Shown: piece by piece, positions 12,708 through 21,364 of the stretch
Numbering within the stretch: the stretch's first letter is position 1
How the letters are laid out: each line of letters begins with the position of its first letter
Assembly (NCBI GenBank): GCA_019694575.1
Contig: JAIBBR010000008.1
Span: forward strand, 1-64,000
Reading direction: 5' to 3'
DNA length: 64,000 bases
DNA from: Myxococcaceae bacterium
GTDB lineage: Bacteria > Myxococcota > Myxococcia > Myxococcales > Myxococcaceae
Program-made: the position numbers and the translations under genes
Notes under the pieces: generated by a model
What the model saw: only the letters and a program-made list of their open reading frames with translations
Databases searched by the model: none
Told to the model about the DNA's origin: nothing

Positions 12708-13994
12708 CTAAAGGGGTGAGACGCCCACCACCAGCGGCACTTTGATGTCGGCCTCTTCGTCGCCCTCAAAAGGAGGAAACACCATGCGCTTGGCGCGCTC
12801 TTTCAAGCACACACCCCATTCGGCAGTGTCGTGTTGTTTGGGCGTGATGGCGCTGCGCAGCACGCTGCCCGAGTGGCCTACCGTCACCGTCATTTCAACC
12901 TTGCCCACGCGCATGTTGGGGTTTCGGCGCAGCGCGTTCTCGATGCAGCCTTGAAACGCATTTTGGCTTTGAGCCACCACTTTGGCCGCGGCCCCGTCGT
13001 CGAGGCCCGCGTTGCCTTGTGCAGGCAAAGGCGTGTTGCCCATGCCCCGTAACTTGGGTTGAAAAGTCTGCTTGTCGAGGCCCACGTCGAGGCCGATGGA
13101 GGTACCTGGCAACGTGAGGTCTGCGCCCGCGGCTGTACCCGCTGCGCCCCCTTTTCGGTCGCCCATGTCTAAAGTGGTTACGCCCTGCTGCGCACCGGCG
13201 AGCACGTCGCGTTCTTTCTGTTTGCGCGCCGCGGCTTCACGCGCCAACCGTTCGGCACGCTCTGCCTTGCGCTTTGCTTCTTTGCCTGAAAGCAAATCGG
13301 CAACCCCCGACACTCCACCTGAAGAAAAGAAAGACTCGGTCACTTCTTCGCCATTTTCATTGGTGCGCGTCACTTCCATCGGAACGATGCGCAACGTGGC
13401 GAGCACGTACAGCACGCCGATGGGCCCGCCAATAAAGGCCAAGGTGAAGAGCGCAATTTTCCACGGTGGGTTGCGCTTGTTCGCCCCCGATTGGTTGATG
13501 AAGAACCGCGTCACTTCGCCTGGCGGTTTGGCTGGGTCAGTGGGCGCCAGCGCCTTGAGCGCCGCTTCTTCAGCGGTATCGACCGCTTTCTCTTCGCCGT
13601 GGTCCAAAAGCTTGAGCTCACCTTCCGACGGCTGGTGCGGCTCGACGTCGTCGAAGAGGTCATCGCTCAAGCTGCTCGAGGGAGCCGGCGCGGGCACCAA
13701 CGCCTTCACCTCGTCGACTTCGGCCGCGGCTTTCCACTCGGCCATGCCCTGCTTCCACACCAGGGTGTCACTTCTGAAGTCAGCCTTGGCCTTGAGCTGC
13801 TCGGGGGTGAAGGGGCCTTCTTGCTTGCCGGCCAGCAGCGCAAACCAAGTGCCCGCCACGGCCGCGGCGCTGCCTGCTTGCACTTCAATCATCGTCTGGC
13901 ACGCCTTGCAGCGAATGCGCATTTGCGCTCCGCCTGACAGCGCCTCGTCGGGCACGGCGTACACCTTCTTGCACTGGGGACAAGAGACGTTCAC
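12708..13994 (-). CDS. GltJ/AgmX-like protein: zinc ribbon, GYF domain, TM, TonB-like C-terminus
   Basis: Envelope protein with the domain order of the Myxococcus gliding protein GltJ (AgmX). From the GTG at 13994 the protein opens with an MJ0042-type zinc ribbon (Cys 5, 8, 29, 32). A GYF-like domain follows (about 50-92, WFALLAGKQEGPFTPEQL), then an acidic linker and one transmembrane segment (about 179-202). After it come an Arg/Lys-rich periplasmic stretch and a C-terminal domain (about 330-428) with the AgmX/PglI and TonB-like pattern (FQGCIENALRRNP, GSVLRSAITP). I prefer 13994 over the GTG at 14003 because a GAGGTG site sits 6 bases upstream and homologous zinc ribbons start within 4 residues of the first Cys pair. 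In GltJ the cytosolic domains contact polarity regulators; whether this protein does is inference. Confidence 0.85.
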   Translation of the reverse strand: MNVSCPQCKKVYAVPDEALSGGAQMRIRCKACQTMIEVQAGSAAAVAGTWFALLAGKQEGPFTPEQLKAKADFRSDTLVWKQGMAEWKAAAEVDEVKALVPAPAPSSSLSDDLFDDVEPHQPSEGELKLLDHGEEKAVDTAEEAALKALAPTDPAKPPGEVTRFFINQSGANKRNPPWKIALFTLAFIGGPIGVLYVLATLRIVPMEVTRTNENGEEVTESFFSSGGVSGVADLLSGKEAKRKAERAERLAREAAARKQKERDVLAGAQQGVTTLDMGDRKGGAAGTAAGADLTLPGTSIGLDVGLDKQTFQPKLRGMGNTPLPAQGNAGLDDGAAAKVVAQSQNAFQGCIENALRRNPNMRVGKVEMTVTVGHSGSVLRSAITPKQHDTAEWGVCLKERAKRMVFPPFEGDEEADIKVPLVVGVSPL

Positions 13995-14021
13995 GGCCCA
14001 CACCTCATTGCGTGTCGTGGA

Positions 14022-14759
14022 CTACAAGTCGTCGCAGGGCGTACCGAGCTTGTCTTTCTCGTAGACGCCCAGCTCACCGTAAATCATCGCCACGTTCGCT
14101 TCGACGGGTACCTGGGTGAGCTTGGTGACTTTCTTACCCGCCACCCATTTCGCTTCATTCAAGTTGCCGACAAAACGGTACTCGCCCGACTTGGTTGAAT
14201 AAATTTCACCCTCTGAATCGGCGACCAAATTGGTCATCTGCAGCCGCTTCATTTTGCCGCGCTTGCCCACCCAAATGCGCCGCTCGTTGCCGAACTCATC
14301 GCGCATGCGGTCGATGAAATAGTACGTGCCGCTGTCGTCGCGGGCCAAGCTGTGGGCTTGGTATTTCCACCGGGTTTTCATGAACGACACTTTGCTCAAG
14401 AAAGCCTTCGCTTCTTCTTTGCTCAAGGGCTTGAACTCGGTTTTACGGTCGCCGCAGCTGACTGAATAGACGTCGTCTTTGAAGTCGAACGACGCGCGCA
14501 CCCGGGGGTCCCAAAAACTGGCGTTGAAGCTCTCGGTGCCGACCGCTCCGCCACCATAGACGCGCTGTGACCACACCGCTTTGTCGTCTCCGTAGAGCAG
14601 TGGTTCGTCGTATGCCTTCTCGGGGTTGAAGACGATGAAATGACCTTTGCCGTCGGTGACGACGCCGAGCTTGGCGACGTCGTCTTTCAGCTCCAACGTG
14701 CCTTTCGCGGGCACAGCCGCAGCGGCGCTCAGCCAGCACGCAGTCAAAAGAACATTCAT
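14022..14759 (-). CDS. hypothetical secreted protein
   Basis: A 245-residue protein with an N-terminal signal peptide (about 1-19, ending AAAAVPA). The mature part is Lys/Asp/Tyr-rich with motifs such as DSGTYYFIDRMRDEFG and RIWVGKRGKMKRLQ, suggesting a small beta-rich domain. No known family was recognised. The reading frame is open further upstream to 14960, but that part lacks a signal sequence and runs into the divergent kinase promoter region, so the ATG at 14759 is chosen. It is the first gene of a likely minus-strand unit with the GltJ-like gene (27 bases apart). Confidence 0.7.
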   Translation of the reverse strand: MNVLLTACWLSAAAAVPAKGTLELKDDVAKLGVVTDGKGHFIVFNPEKAYDEPLLYGDDKAVWSQRVYGGGAVGTESFNASFWDPRVRASFDFKDDVYSVSCGDRKTEFKPLSKEEAKAFLSKVSFMKTRWKYQAHSLARDDSGTYYFIDRMRDEFGNERRIWVGKRGKMKRLQMTNLVADSEGEIYSTKSGEYRFVGNLNEAKWVAGKKVTKLTQVPVEANVAMIYGELGVYEKDKLGTPCDDL

Positions 14760-14846
14760 AGGGAGCAAGACTATACGCTTTGGTGTCGCGGGGAGCGCAA
14801 GCGAAGACTCTGGCGCTGCGCGGCCAGCCGCTATAGTGCGTGACGC

Positions 14847-16424
14847 ATGTCGAACGCCGTCGCTCCCGTGCTCAAACCCGGCGATTTGGTCGCCGAAACC
14901 TATGAAGTGGAGCGGTTGATTGGCCGCGGCGGCATGGGTGAGGTGTGGTTGGCATCGCACCGGCGCCTACCCGGCAAGCGCGTGGCGATTAAAATTTTAC
15001 ACACCACCTCGGCCGCGGGGTTGAGCGACGAAGCGATGAAGCGCTTCAAACGCGAAGCAGAAATCGCCTCGCGCATTGGCCACCCCAACATCGTCGAAGT
15101 GCACGACTTCAATTTTCTGCCTTCGGGCGCGCCGTACTTGGTGCTCGAATATTTGGTGGGCGAGAGCTTGGCCGCGCGGCTGCGACACGGGCCGCTGCCG
15201 TTAGAGCAGGCGAAAACCATTGTTTACCAAGTGGGCTCGGCGCTGGCCGCCACCCATGCGCACGGCGTCGTTCACCGCGACTTGAAGCCCGACAACATTT
15301 TTCTCATCGCCAGCCCGGTGGGTGAGCGGGTGAAGGTGCTCGATTTCGGTATCTCGAAAATTCAAGACTCGCAAACCGTGCAGACCATGGAGTCAGCGCT
15401 GGTGGGCACCCCTCAATACATGGCGCCCGAGCAAGCGCTGGGGCAGAACAAAGACATTTCGGGGCAGACCGACGTTTTCGCGTTGGCGGCGATTACGTAT
15501 GAAATGCTCTCGGGCCAACCGGCCTTCACTGGCGACAACTTGGCCAAGCTGGTGTTCAACGTCGCGTACCAACCGCACACGCCCATTGCCCAGGTGTGCC
15601 CCGGCCTGCCCGCGTGTGAGCGCGACGCCATTGAGCACGGGTTGACGAAAGACCGCGCGCAACGCACGCCCACCATTCAGGCCTTCGTCGAAGCTTTCAC
15701 GCAGCAGACGTTGACGTTGAGTGAACCGGTGCCGCGGCCAGACACCGCGTTGGGCGGTATCGCCACGCCGGGGGTGGCCCCGTCAGAATCGATGATGCTG
15801 GGGCAGACCGCGGCGCCCACGCCGATGGCGCAGAAAGCAACTGGGGCTGTGTCGGTGTCTTCTGTAGCGCCCGCTCCTGCTGCCGTGACGGAGCCGAAAA
15901 AGAGCAGCGCGTTGCCATTCGTCGCCGTGGGCGTGGTGGCGCTGTTGGGCGCAGGCGGGTATTTGGCTTGGGCTCCCAGCCCGCACGCGCAACCGGCGCA
16001 GGCGGTGGTGCCCGTCACCACGTTGCAAAAAATCGTGCCTGCTCCCGCGCCGTTCGACGCCCCAGCGGCAACCGTTGCCAAGGTCATCGACGCGGGAGAA
16101 CCCGTGGTCGCTCCTTTTCCTGTGCGGCCTTTCAAAGCAGAACGCGGCGTCACCCCCGAAGACAACGTGCGGCTGCAGCCAGCAGATGACGCGCTCAAAA
16201 ACGAACAGTGGAACGAAGCGGCCCGGCGCGCCATGCAAGCGCTGCCTGACTTGACGCCCGCGGGGCAAGTGCGTGCCCAATCGGTGGCGGCCAAGGCTTA
16301 TTGCGCCCAACAAGACCTGCAAAACGTGCTCACCCGTTGCCGCAATGTGACTAATTCGCGCATGCAGACCGACGTAGAAAATTTTTGTCGCGGCAAGGGC
16401 ATGAAGGTGGTTTGTCGCCCCTGA
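14847..16424 (+). CDS. Hanks-type Ser/Thr protein kinase
   Basis: Eukaryotic-like protein kinase of 525 residues. The catalytic domain (about 13-280) is complete: Gly-rich loop GRGGMGEV, VAIKIL with the ATP-anchoring Lys, catalytic HRDLKPDN, metal-binding DFG, and APEQ in the activation segment. A Pro/Ala linker, one transmembrane helix (about 350-372) and an extracytoplasmic C-terminal domain with two or more Cys follow, so it is an inner-membrane sensor kinase. Its stop overlaps the HAD gene's start (TGATG), implying translational coupling. FHA proteins such as the 4414 activator are typical readers of its phosphothreonine output; that link is a guess. Confidence 0.95.
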   Translation: MSNAVAPVLKPGDLVAETYEVERLIGRGGMGEVWLASHRRLPGKRVAIKILHTTSAAGLSDEAMKRFKREAEIASRIGHPNIVEVHDFNFLPSGAPYLVLEYLVGESLAARLRHGPLPLEQAKTIVYQVGSALAATHAHGVVHRDLKPDNIFLIASPVGERVKVLDFGISKIQDSQTVQTMESALVGTPQYMAPEQALGQNKDISGQTDVFALAAITYEMLSGQPAFTGDNLAKLVFNVAYQPHTPIAQVCPGLPACERDAIEHGLTKDRAQRTPTIQAFVEAFTQQTLTLSEPVPRPDTALGGIATPGVAPSESMMLGQTAAPTPMAQKATGAVSVSSVAPAPAAVTEPKKSSALPFVAVGVVALLGAGGYLAWAPSPHAQPAQAVVPVTTLQKIVPAPAPFDAPAATVAKVIDAGEPVVAPFPVRPFKAERGVTPEDNVRLQPADDALKNEQWNEAARRAMQALPDLTPAGQVRAQSVAAKAYCAQQDLQNVLTRCRNVTNSRMQTDVENFCRGKGMKVVCRP

Positions 16425-17302
16425 TGCCGATTCGACTGGTCGTCACCGACATGGACAACACGCTGTACTCGTGGATCGACTACATCGTGCCGTCGCTCGA
16501 AGCGATGATGAGCGCGGTGTGCCAGGCCACCGGGTACCCGCGCATCAAAGTGGTGCAGTCGCTGAAGGCCGTGTACTCGAAGTACGAGTCGAACGAGTAC
16601 CCGTTTGCTCTGCAAGAGTCGTCGCTCTTTCACGAGTTTCCCGATTTTCCCAGCTTTGACAAATTGGTCATCGAGCCGGCGCGCATGGCATTCGGCGAAG
16701 CGCGCAAGAAATACCTGCGCCCTTACAAGAACGTGGTCAGCACGCTCGAGCAGTTGAAAGCGAAGGGCATACCGGTGGTGGCCCTGACCGACGCGCCGCG
16801 CAACCCTGCCGAGCAACGCGCCAAGCGCATGGGGTTAGACCAGCACTTGACCGCGCTCTACACATTGCCGGGCTTTCAGTTCCCCGCCAATTCGCAAGGT
16901 GAAACACTGGTGGCGCCCGACATTCAGGCCAAAGAAGCGCGGGGAGACTACCGCTGCGCCTGCCCGGTGATTGAAGTGCCGCGCGAATATGAAAAGCCGA
17001 ACCCGAAAGGGCTGCTCCAGATTTGCCGCACCTACAGCGTCGAGCCATCACAGGTGTTGGTGATTGGCGACTCGCTGCGCAAAGACGTGGGCGTGGCGAA
17101 AGACGTGGGCGCGTTGGACTGCTGGGCCGAGTACGGCACGTACTTGTCGCTTGAATACCGCGAGCGGCTCGACATTGTCTCGGCCGCTTCGGTGACGCGC
17201 CGGCATGCCGCCAGCGTGATGGAAGGTGAAGTACCGCGCACCGCCACGCACCGTGTTTCGAATTTCGAGCAGATTCTGTCGATTATTGATTCGAGAGCTT
17301 AG
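16424..17302 (+). CDS. HAD-superfamily hydrolase
   Basis: Haloacid-dehalogenase-type phosphatase, 292 residues. Motif I DMDNTLY supplies the nucleophile and acid/base Asp residues, ALTDAPRN contains the motif II Thr, and VIGDSLRKDVGVAKDVGA is motif IV with the metal-binding Asp residues. The cap region between motifs I and II is helical. The ATG overlaps the kinase stop by one base, so it is probably made with the kinase. A protein-phosphatase role opposing the kinase is tempting, but HAD enzymes mostly act on small phosphates. The last 20 bases overlap the 3' end of the convergent 17283 gene. Confidence 0.88.
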   Translation: MPIRLVVTDMDNTLYSWIDYIVPSLEAMMSAVCQATGYPRIKVVQSLKAVYSKYESNEYPFALQESSLFHEFPDFPSFDKLVIEPARMAFGEARKKYLRPYKNVVSTLEQLKAKGIPVVALTDAPRNPAEQRAKRMGLDQHLTALYTLPGFQFPANSQGETLVAPDIQAKEARGDYRCACPVIEVPREYEKPNPKGLLQICRTYSVEPSQVLVIGDSLRKDVGVAKDVGALDCWAEYGTYLSLEYRERLDIVSAASVTRRHAASVMEGEVPRTATHRVSNFEQILSIIDSRA

Positions 17303-18416
17303 GGCGTACCGCCAACCACTTTTTGTAATGGGGCGACTTTACGAACGCGGCGTACGTGGGCTCGTTTTTCAAATCTTTGAGACGGGTGTTGGTTTCGCGC
17401 TCAATGGCCAGCAGCCACTGCGTGGTCTCGTTGAACTTCTTGTCGTTGAGCGACATTTCTACCAGCGCCCAATAAGGCTCGGTGAGCGAAGGCTCCATTT
17501 TCGAGGCCTCGATGAAAGTCGTCTTCGCGTCAGCGCCTTTTCCTGTCGCTGAGAGCATCGAACCGCGCATGAACACCAAGTACGCGTCGCCGCCCACCGC
17601 GGTGTTGAGCCGGTTAATGGCCTCGATTGCCAAGTCATATTTTTTCTTCAAGAAGAACCCGTCAATCGCCATCAAGTCTGACGCAGGGTCATTGCCGAAC
17701 GCGGCGCGGAGCTCGTCGATGGCCTTGAGATATTCGTCATCGCTCACGGCTTGCGCAGCTTGAAGGCGCGCCACCAGAAACAGCCTGTCGCGGCGCAGCG
17801 GCTCGGGCAGGCCTTTGTAAAGCTCGAGCGCCTTGGCAGGCTGCTTGTCGTTGTTGGCATTTTGCATCGCAGTGAGCGTGGGCAAGTTCTTCAAGAAGAG
17901 CTGCTCTTTGCCCTTCAATTTGTCGAACAAGCCCTGGCTCGCCTCGGCGGCAGTCTGCAAATAGAGCCGCCGAATGGTTTCACTGAGCAATTCACCGCTG
18001 GTGAAAATGTACGCGTCGACAACTTTGCCCGCGGGCGTGGTGACCAAGTCGAAGTAGCTCAAGCCTCCCGTCGGCATCAGCAAGCGGTAGAGCAGCCGCG
18101 TTTGCCCACCCTCTTCGTGAATGCGCATTAAGCGAAAGCGGCCGCCTTGCGTCACCGTGCTGGCGATGGTTTGGCCCAGCGAACCTTCTTTCGACTTGTA
18201 GCCCTTGGCGAAGCCCTTCTTGAAGTCGTTGTTGATGTCGTCGCCGCTGCCCGCCATCACCTTGGCGAGAAAACCGTCAGAGTCCCACGCGGCGGTGATG
18301 CCGTCTTTGCCGGCTTGCACTTGCGTTTCGATGTCGCGCGCGAGCTTTTCAAATTTACTGGGCGCGGGCGGGGCATTGATGGCCAATGCCAGAGTCAGCA
18401 GGGCTTGCGTCAACAT
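17283..18416 (-). CDS. secreted TPR-like protein
   Basis: A 377-residue exported protein with a signal peptide (first about 18 residues, MLTQALLTLALAI). The N-terminal domain (about 20-190) is a mixed alpha/beta region. From about 200 on, repeated helical pairs with TPR-like spacing appear (for example ALELYKGLPEPLRRDRLFLVARLQAA and the ASKMEPSLTEPYWALVEMSL segment). The start at 18416 is set by an AAGGAG site 7 bases upstream; the open frame extends 31 codons further but without a signal peptide. It is convergent with and overlaps the HAD gene by 20 bases. Probable periplasmic scaffold. Confidence 0.78.
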   Translation of the reverse strand: MLTQALLTLALAINAPPAPSKFEKLARDIETQVQAGKDGITAAWDSDGFLAKVMAGSGDDINNDFKKGFAKGYKSKEGSLGQTIASTVTQGGRFRLMRIHEEGGQTRLLYRLLMPTGGLSYFDLVTTPAGKVVDAYIFTSGELLSETIRRLYLQTAAEASQGLFDKLKGKEQLFLKNLPTLTAMQNANNDKQPAKALELYKGLPEPLRRDRLFLVARLQAAQAVSDDEYLKAIDELRAAFGNDPASDLMAIDGFFLKKKYDLAIEAINRLNTAVGGDAYLVFMRGSMLSATGKGADAKTTFIEASKMEPSLTEPYWALVEMSLNDKKFNETTQWLLAIERETNTRLKDLKNEPTYAAFVKSPHYKKWLAVRPKLSNQ

Positions 18417-18511
18417 GGGTGGCTCCTTGACGTGTGCATTCGAACTGTTGACGAGAGCTAACTCACATCTGTTGCGAAAAGATTCAGTTTTCGCTTTGAG
18501 GACAAGCACCT

Positions 18512-19846
18512 ATGTCGACAACCGCTTCTTTCGATTGCGTGCTGGCAGGTGCCACCGTGGTGACGCCGCGCGGGGCTGCGGTGACCGATGTCGGCATCAC
18601 TCAAGGCCGTTTCGCTGCCTTGGGCGATTTGGGCGGCGCGAAAACAGCCGAGCGCATCGACGCGAAGGGCCTGCATTGCCTGCCCGGAGTCATCGACAGC
18701 CAGTGCCATTTTCGTGAGCCGGGGCTAACCCACAAAGAAGACTTGGGCTCAGGCAGCGCGGGCGCGGCGATGGGCGGCGTCACCACCTTTTTCGAAATGC
18801 CCAACACCAAGCCGAACACGGTGTCGGCTGAGCGGTTGGCCAAGAAGTTGGCGCTCGCCGCAGAAAAGAGTTGGGTCGATTTCGCGTTTTATATCGGGGG
18901 CACGAAAGAAAACGCCGCTCAGTTGGGCGAGTTGGAAAAGTTGCCGGGCTGCGCGGGCATTAAAGTTTTTTTGGGCAGCTCCACCGGCACGCTGTTGATG
19001 GACGACGTGTCAGCGTTGGAAATTGCGCTCACCTCAGGCTCGCGGCGCATGGCGTTTCACAGCGAAGACGAAGCGCGGTTGAAGGCGCGGCAGCACCTGG
19101 CTGAAGGTAAGCCGGTCAGCTTTCACCCGCAATGGCGCGATGAAGAGACGGCGGTCATTTCGACGCGGCGCTTGCTCGAATTGGCGCGCCAAGCGGGGCG
19201 AAAAATTCACGTGTTGCATGTCACCACCGCGGGCGAAATTGCCCTGCTGGCCGCGGCGCGCGACTTCGCCACCTTTGAAGTGACGCCGCAGCACCTCACG
19301 CTGGCGGCTCCTGACTGTTACGAGCGGCTCGGTACGTTGGCGCAGATGAACCCGCCCATTCGTGACGCACGCCACCGCGATGCTTTGTGGAAGGCCGTGA
19401 ATGACGGCCTGGTCGACGTGCTCGGGTCAGACCATGCGCCGCACACGCTAGAAGAGAAACAGCAGCCGTACCCCAAGAGTCCCTCAGGCATGCCGGGAGT
19501 GCAGACGCTGTTGCCGTTGATGCTAAACCACCATGCGCAAGGCCGGCTCTCATTGGAACGGCTGGTCGATTTGACGGCACACGGCGCGGCGCGGGTATTC
19601 GGGCTCCAAGGCAAGGGCGGCATCGTGGTGGGCAATGATGCCGACGTGGTGCTGGTAGATTTAAAAGCCGAGCGCACCATCACCAATGGGTCGATGAAAA
19701 CGCGCTGCGGGTGGACTCCGTTTGACGGCATGCGGGTGACCGGCTGGCCGATGGCGACGATGCTGCGCGGGCAATGGGTGATGCGCGATGGCGCGCTACT
19801 GGGAGCTCCACAAGGCCGCGCAGTGAGCTTTCTGCCGTCGACGTGA
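18512..19846 (+). CDS. pyrC: dihydroorotase-family amidohydrolase
   Basis: Amidohydrolase of the dihydroorotase/allantoinase group, 444 residues; dihydroorotase closes carbamoyl-aspartate to dihydroorotate in pyrimidine synthesis. Visible motifs: DSQCHFREPG, FEMPNTKPNT, a candidate carboxylated Lys in GIKVFLGSS, metal-ligand His in HVLHVTT, and catalytic GSDHAPH. The first metal motif is Q-C-H rather than the canonical H-V-H, so one metal ligand is replaced by Gln. I recall QVH-type relatives annotated as dihydroorotase in other proteobacteria. No other pyrimidine gene is adjacent. Allantoinase or hydantoinase remains possible. Confidence 0.82.
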   Translation: MSTTASFDCVLAGATVVTPRGAAVTDVGITQGRFAALGDLGGAKTAERIDAKGLHCLPGVIDSQCHFREPGLTHKEDLGSGSAGAAMGGVTTFFEMPNTKPNTVSAERLAKKLALAAEKSWVDFAFYIGGTKENAAQLGELEKLPGCAGIKVFLGSSTGTLLMDDVSALEIALTSGSRRMAFHSEDEARLKARQHLAEGKPVSFHPQWRDEETAVISTRRLLELARQAGRKIHVLHVTTAGEIALLAAARDFATFEVTPQHLTLAAPDCYERLGTLAQMNPPIRDARHRDALWKAVNDGLVDVLGSDHAPHTLEEKQQPYPKSPSGMPGVQTLLPLMLNHHAQGRLSLERLVDLTAHGAARVFGLQGKGGIVVGNDADVVLVDLKAERTITNGSMKTRCGWTPFDGMRVTGWPMATMLRGQWVMRDGALLGAPQGRAVSFLPST

Positions 19847-19854
19847 CGAATTTT

Positions 19855-19884
19855 GAAACAACCCGCGTAGGGAGTCGCCGTTGA
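19855..19884 (+). promoter_or_regulatory. possible ECF-type promoter of the 19902 sigma gene
   Basis: GAAACAA at 19855-19861 and CGTTGA at 19879-19884 are separated by 17 bases, resembling the AAC...CGT pattern of many ECF-sigma promoters. It lies just upstream of a sigma gene, and such genes often regulate themselves. This is weak, single-site evidence. Confidence 0.25.
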
Positions 19885-19901
19885 GCGGCGTCTAATGCTT
19901 A

Positions 19902-20441
19902 ATGAAGGACGCCGAGCGGCTCAAACCGAGCCTTTCTCAGCTTAGAGCAGCCGACCTCGCACACTTGGAGCGCGAGGCCTTGGCACATGCTCCACAGTTG
20001 TACCGGCTTGCGGCGCGGCTGTTGGGTAACGCGGCTGAAGCAGAAGACGTGCTGCAAGAAGCATTCGCCAAGGCGATTTCGTTGTTGCGCATCGGTGCGT
20101 ACCGCGGTGAATGCGCGTTGCCGACATGGCTGTACCGCGTGGTGACGAATGCCGCGCTCGACAGGTTGCGCAGTGCGAAGCGGGCGCAGGCGGCGCATCA
20201 ACGGGCCGAGAATGCGGCGACTGAAAGTGCTTCGACCAGCCCCGAAGCGGCGGTGGCGCTGCGTGAGTTGGTTGAAGCGCTGAGCGAATTGCCAGAAGAC
20301 CAACGCGCGGCCTTGGTGTTGAAAGAGATTCACGGCTTGCCCGCGCGTGAAGTGGCGCAAGTGTTGGAGCGAAGCGAAGGCGCCATCGAGCAACTTTTGG
20401 TTCGGGCGCGGCAGACTTTACGCCGGAGGTTCGAGTCATGA
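19902..20441 (+). CDS. ECF-type RNA polymerase sigma factor
   Basis: Sigma-70 family factor of the extracytoplasmic-function group, 179 residues, with only regions 2 and 4. Region 2: RLAARLLGNAAEAEDVLQEAFAKA, then the -10-binding TWLYRVVTNAALDRLRSAKR. Region 4: LSELPEDQRAALVLKEIHG followed by a helix-turn-helix (AREVAQVLERSEGAIEQLL). The next gene begins inside its stop codon (ATGA), the usual arrangement for a sigma factor and its membrane regulator. No ribosome-binding site is obvious before the ATG at 19902. Confidence 0.93.
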   Translation: MKDAERLKPSLSQLRAADLAHLEREALAHAPQLYRLAARLLGNAAEAEDVLQEAFAKAISLLRIGAYRGECALPTWLYRVVTNAALDRLRSAKRAQAAHQRAENAATESASTSPEAAVALRELVEALSELPEDQRAALVLKEIHGLPAREVAQVLERSEGAIEQLLVRARQTLRRRFES

Positions 20442-21364
20442 CTCTCGACGAAAAGCTTCAGGCGCTTCGCACCGCCACGCAGTCGCTCGAGCCATCAGCA
20501 GCGTTACAGGCCAAGCTCGCGGCGACGGTCGATGCGGGAACGCTGGCGTCCACGGGGGCAGCGGCCACCGGCGCACAGGCCGCATTGCCGGCGACGGTGA
20601 AGGTGCTCTTCGTTACGTTGGTGCTGGGCGTGGTGGGCACTGCCTTCTACGCGCTGAACCGTGCGTCGTTTTCTCCCTGGCAATGGGCGGGAGCAGCACA
20701 ACTCATGGCCGATGCCGGAACAGCGCTTTCCTCAAGGCAATGCCCTGCGCCGACGTACGTATCTGGCGGCAAGCCCATTCCCGAAGCGAGGGTGCTCGCA
20801 CCGTGGCCGGGGTATGCCCCCGAAGAACGAGAGACACTGAAAGCGCTGCGCCACGAGCTCAAGTCGCGCCCTTTCACGTGCACCGCGCAACAAACCCCGC
20901 TGGAGCAGCTGCTGCGAATGCACGTCCTCAGCGATGCTAAAGAAACCCGCATCCTCACGCGCCTTGCGTACCTTTGCCCTGGGGCAGCGCGGCCGTTTCT
21001 GGACACGGCCCGGTGGAATTCTCCACGTGCGTGCGACAACTCAGATTGGTGCCACTACCCATCTTGTTCTTCTCTGGAAGAAGAAAGCTGCGCGCAGCGT
21101 TGGGCCGAGCTGCCCGCTGAATCTTGCGGGGGACAAGAGGGAAGGCAGCGGCTCTCATTGCATCTGTGCAATCGATTGTTGCGCGCCGACATCGAAGAGG
21201 CCGCGGTGCGCTCCGCCACTCCCGACGCGTGGTGCCTGAAAGCAGACGTACTCACCGAGCTCGCCAAGCTGCGCGAGGAAACCCAAAGGAGTCATCATGT
21301 TCAGACGGATGCTGGTGTCGTGCCTGCTCGCGTTCCCCGCGGCGGCCCAAGAGACGAAAAATGA
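20438..21364 (+). CDS. membrane partner of the ECF sigma factor (putative anti-sigma)
   Basis: A 308-residue protein overlapping the sigma gene by 4 bases (ATGA). A short cytoplasmic N-terminus (about 1-48) precedes one transmembrane helix (about 50-72, VKVLFVTLVLGVVGTAFYAL). The periplasmic part carries about 10 Cys residues, probably disulfide-bonded. The N-terminus lacks the HxxxCxxC zinc motif of ZAS-type anti-sigma factors, so the anti-sigma call rests on position and topology. A Cys-rich periplasmic sensor would suit a redox or envelope-stress signal; this is inference. Confidence 0.7.
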   Translation: MTLDEKLQALRTATQSLEPSAALQAKLAATVDAGTLASTGAAATGAQAALPATVKVLFVTLVLGVVGTAFYALNRASFSPWQWAGAAQLMADAGTALSSRQCPAPTYVSGGKPIPEARVLAPWPGYAPEERETLKALRHELKSRPFTCTAQQTPLEQLLRMHVLSDAKETRILTRLAYLCPGAARPFLDTARWNSPRACDNSDWCHYPSCSSLEEESCAQRWAELPAESCGGQEGRQRLSLHLCNRLLRADIEEAAVRSATPDAWCLKADVLTELAKLREETQRSHHVQTDAGVVPARVPRGGPRDEK

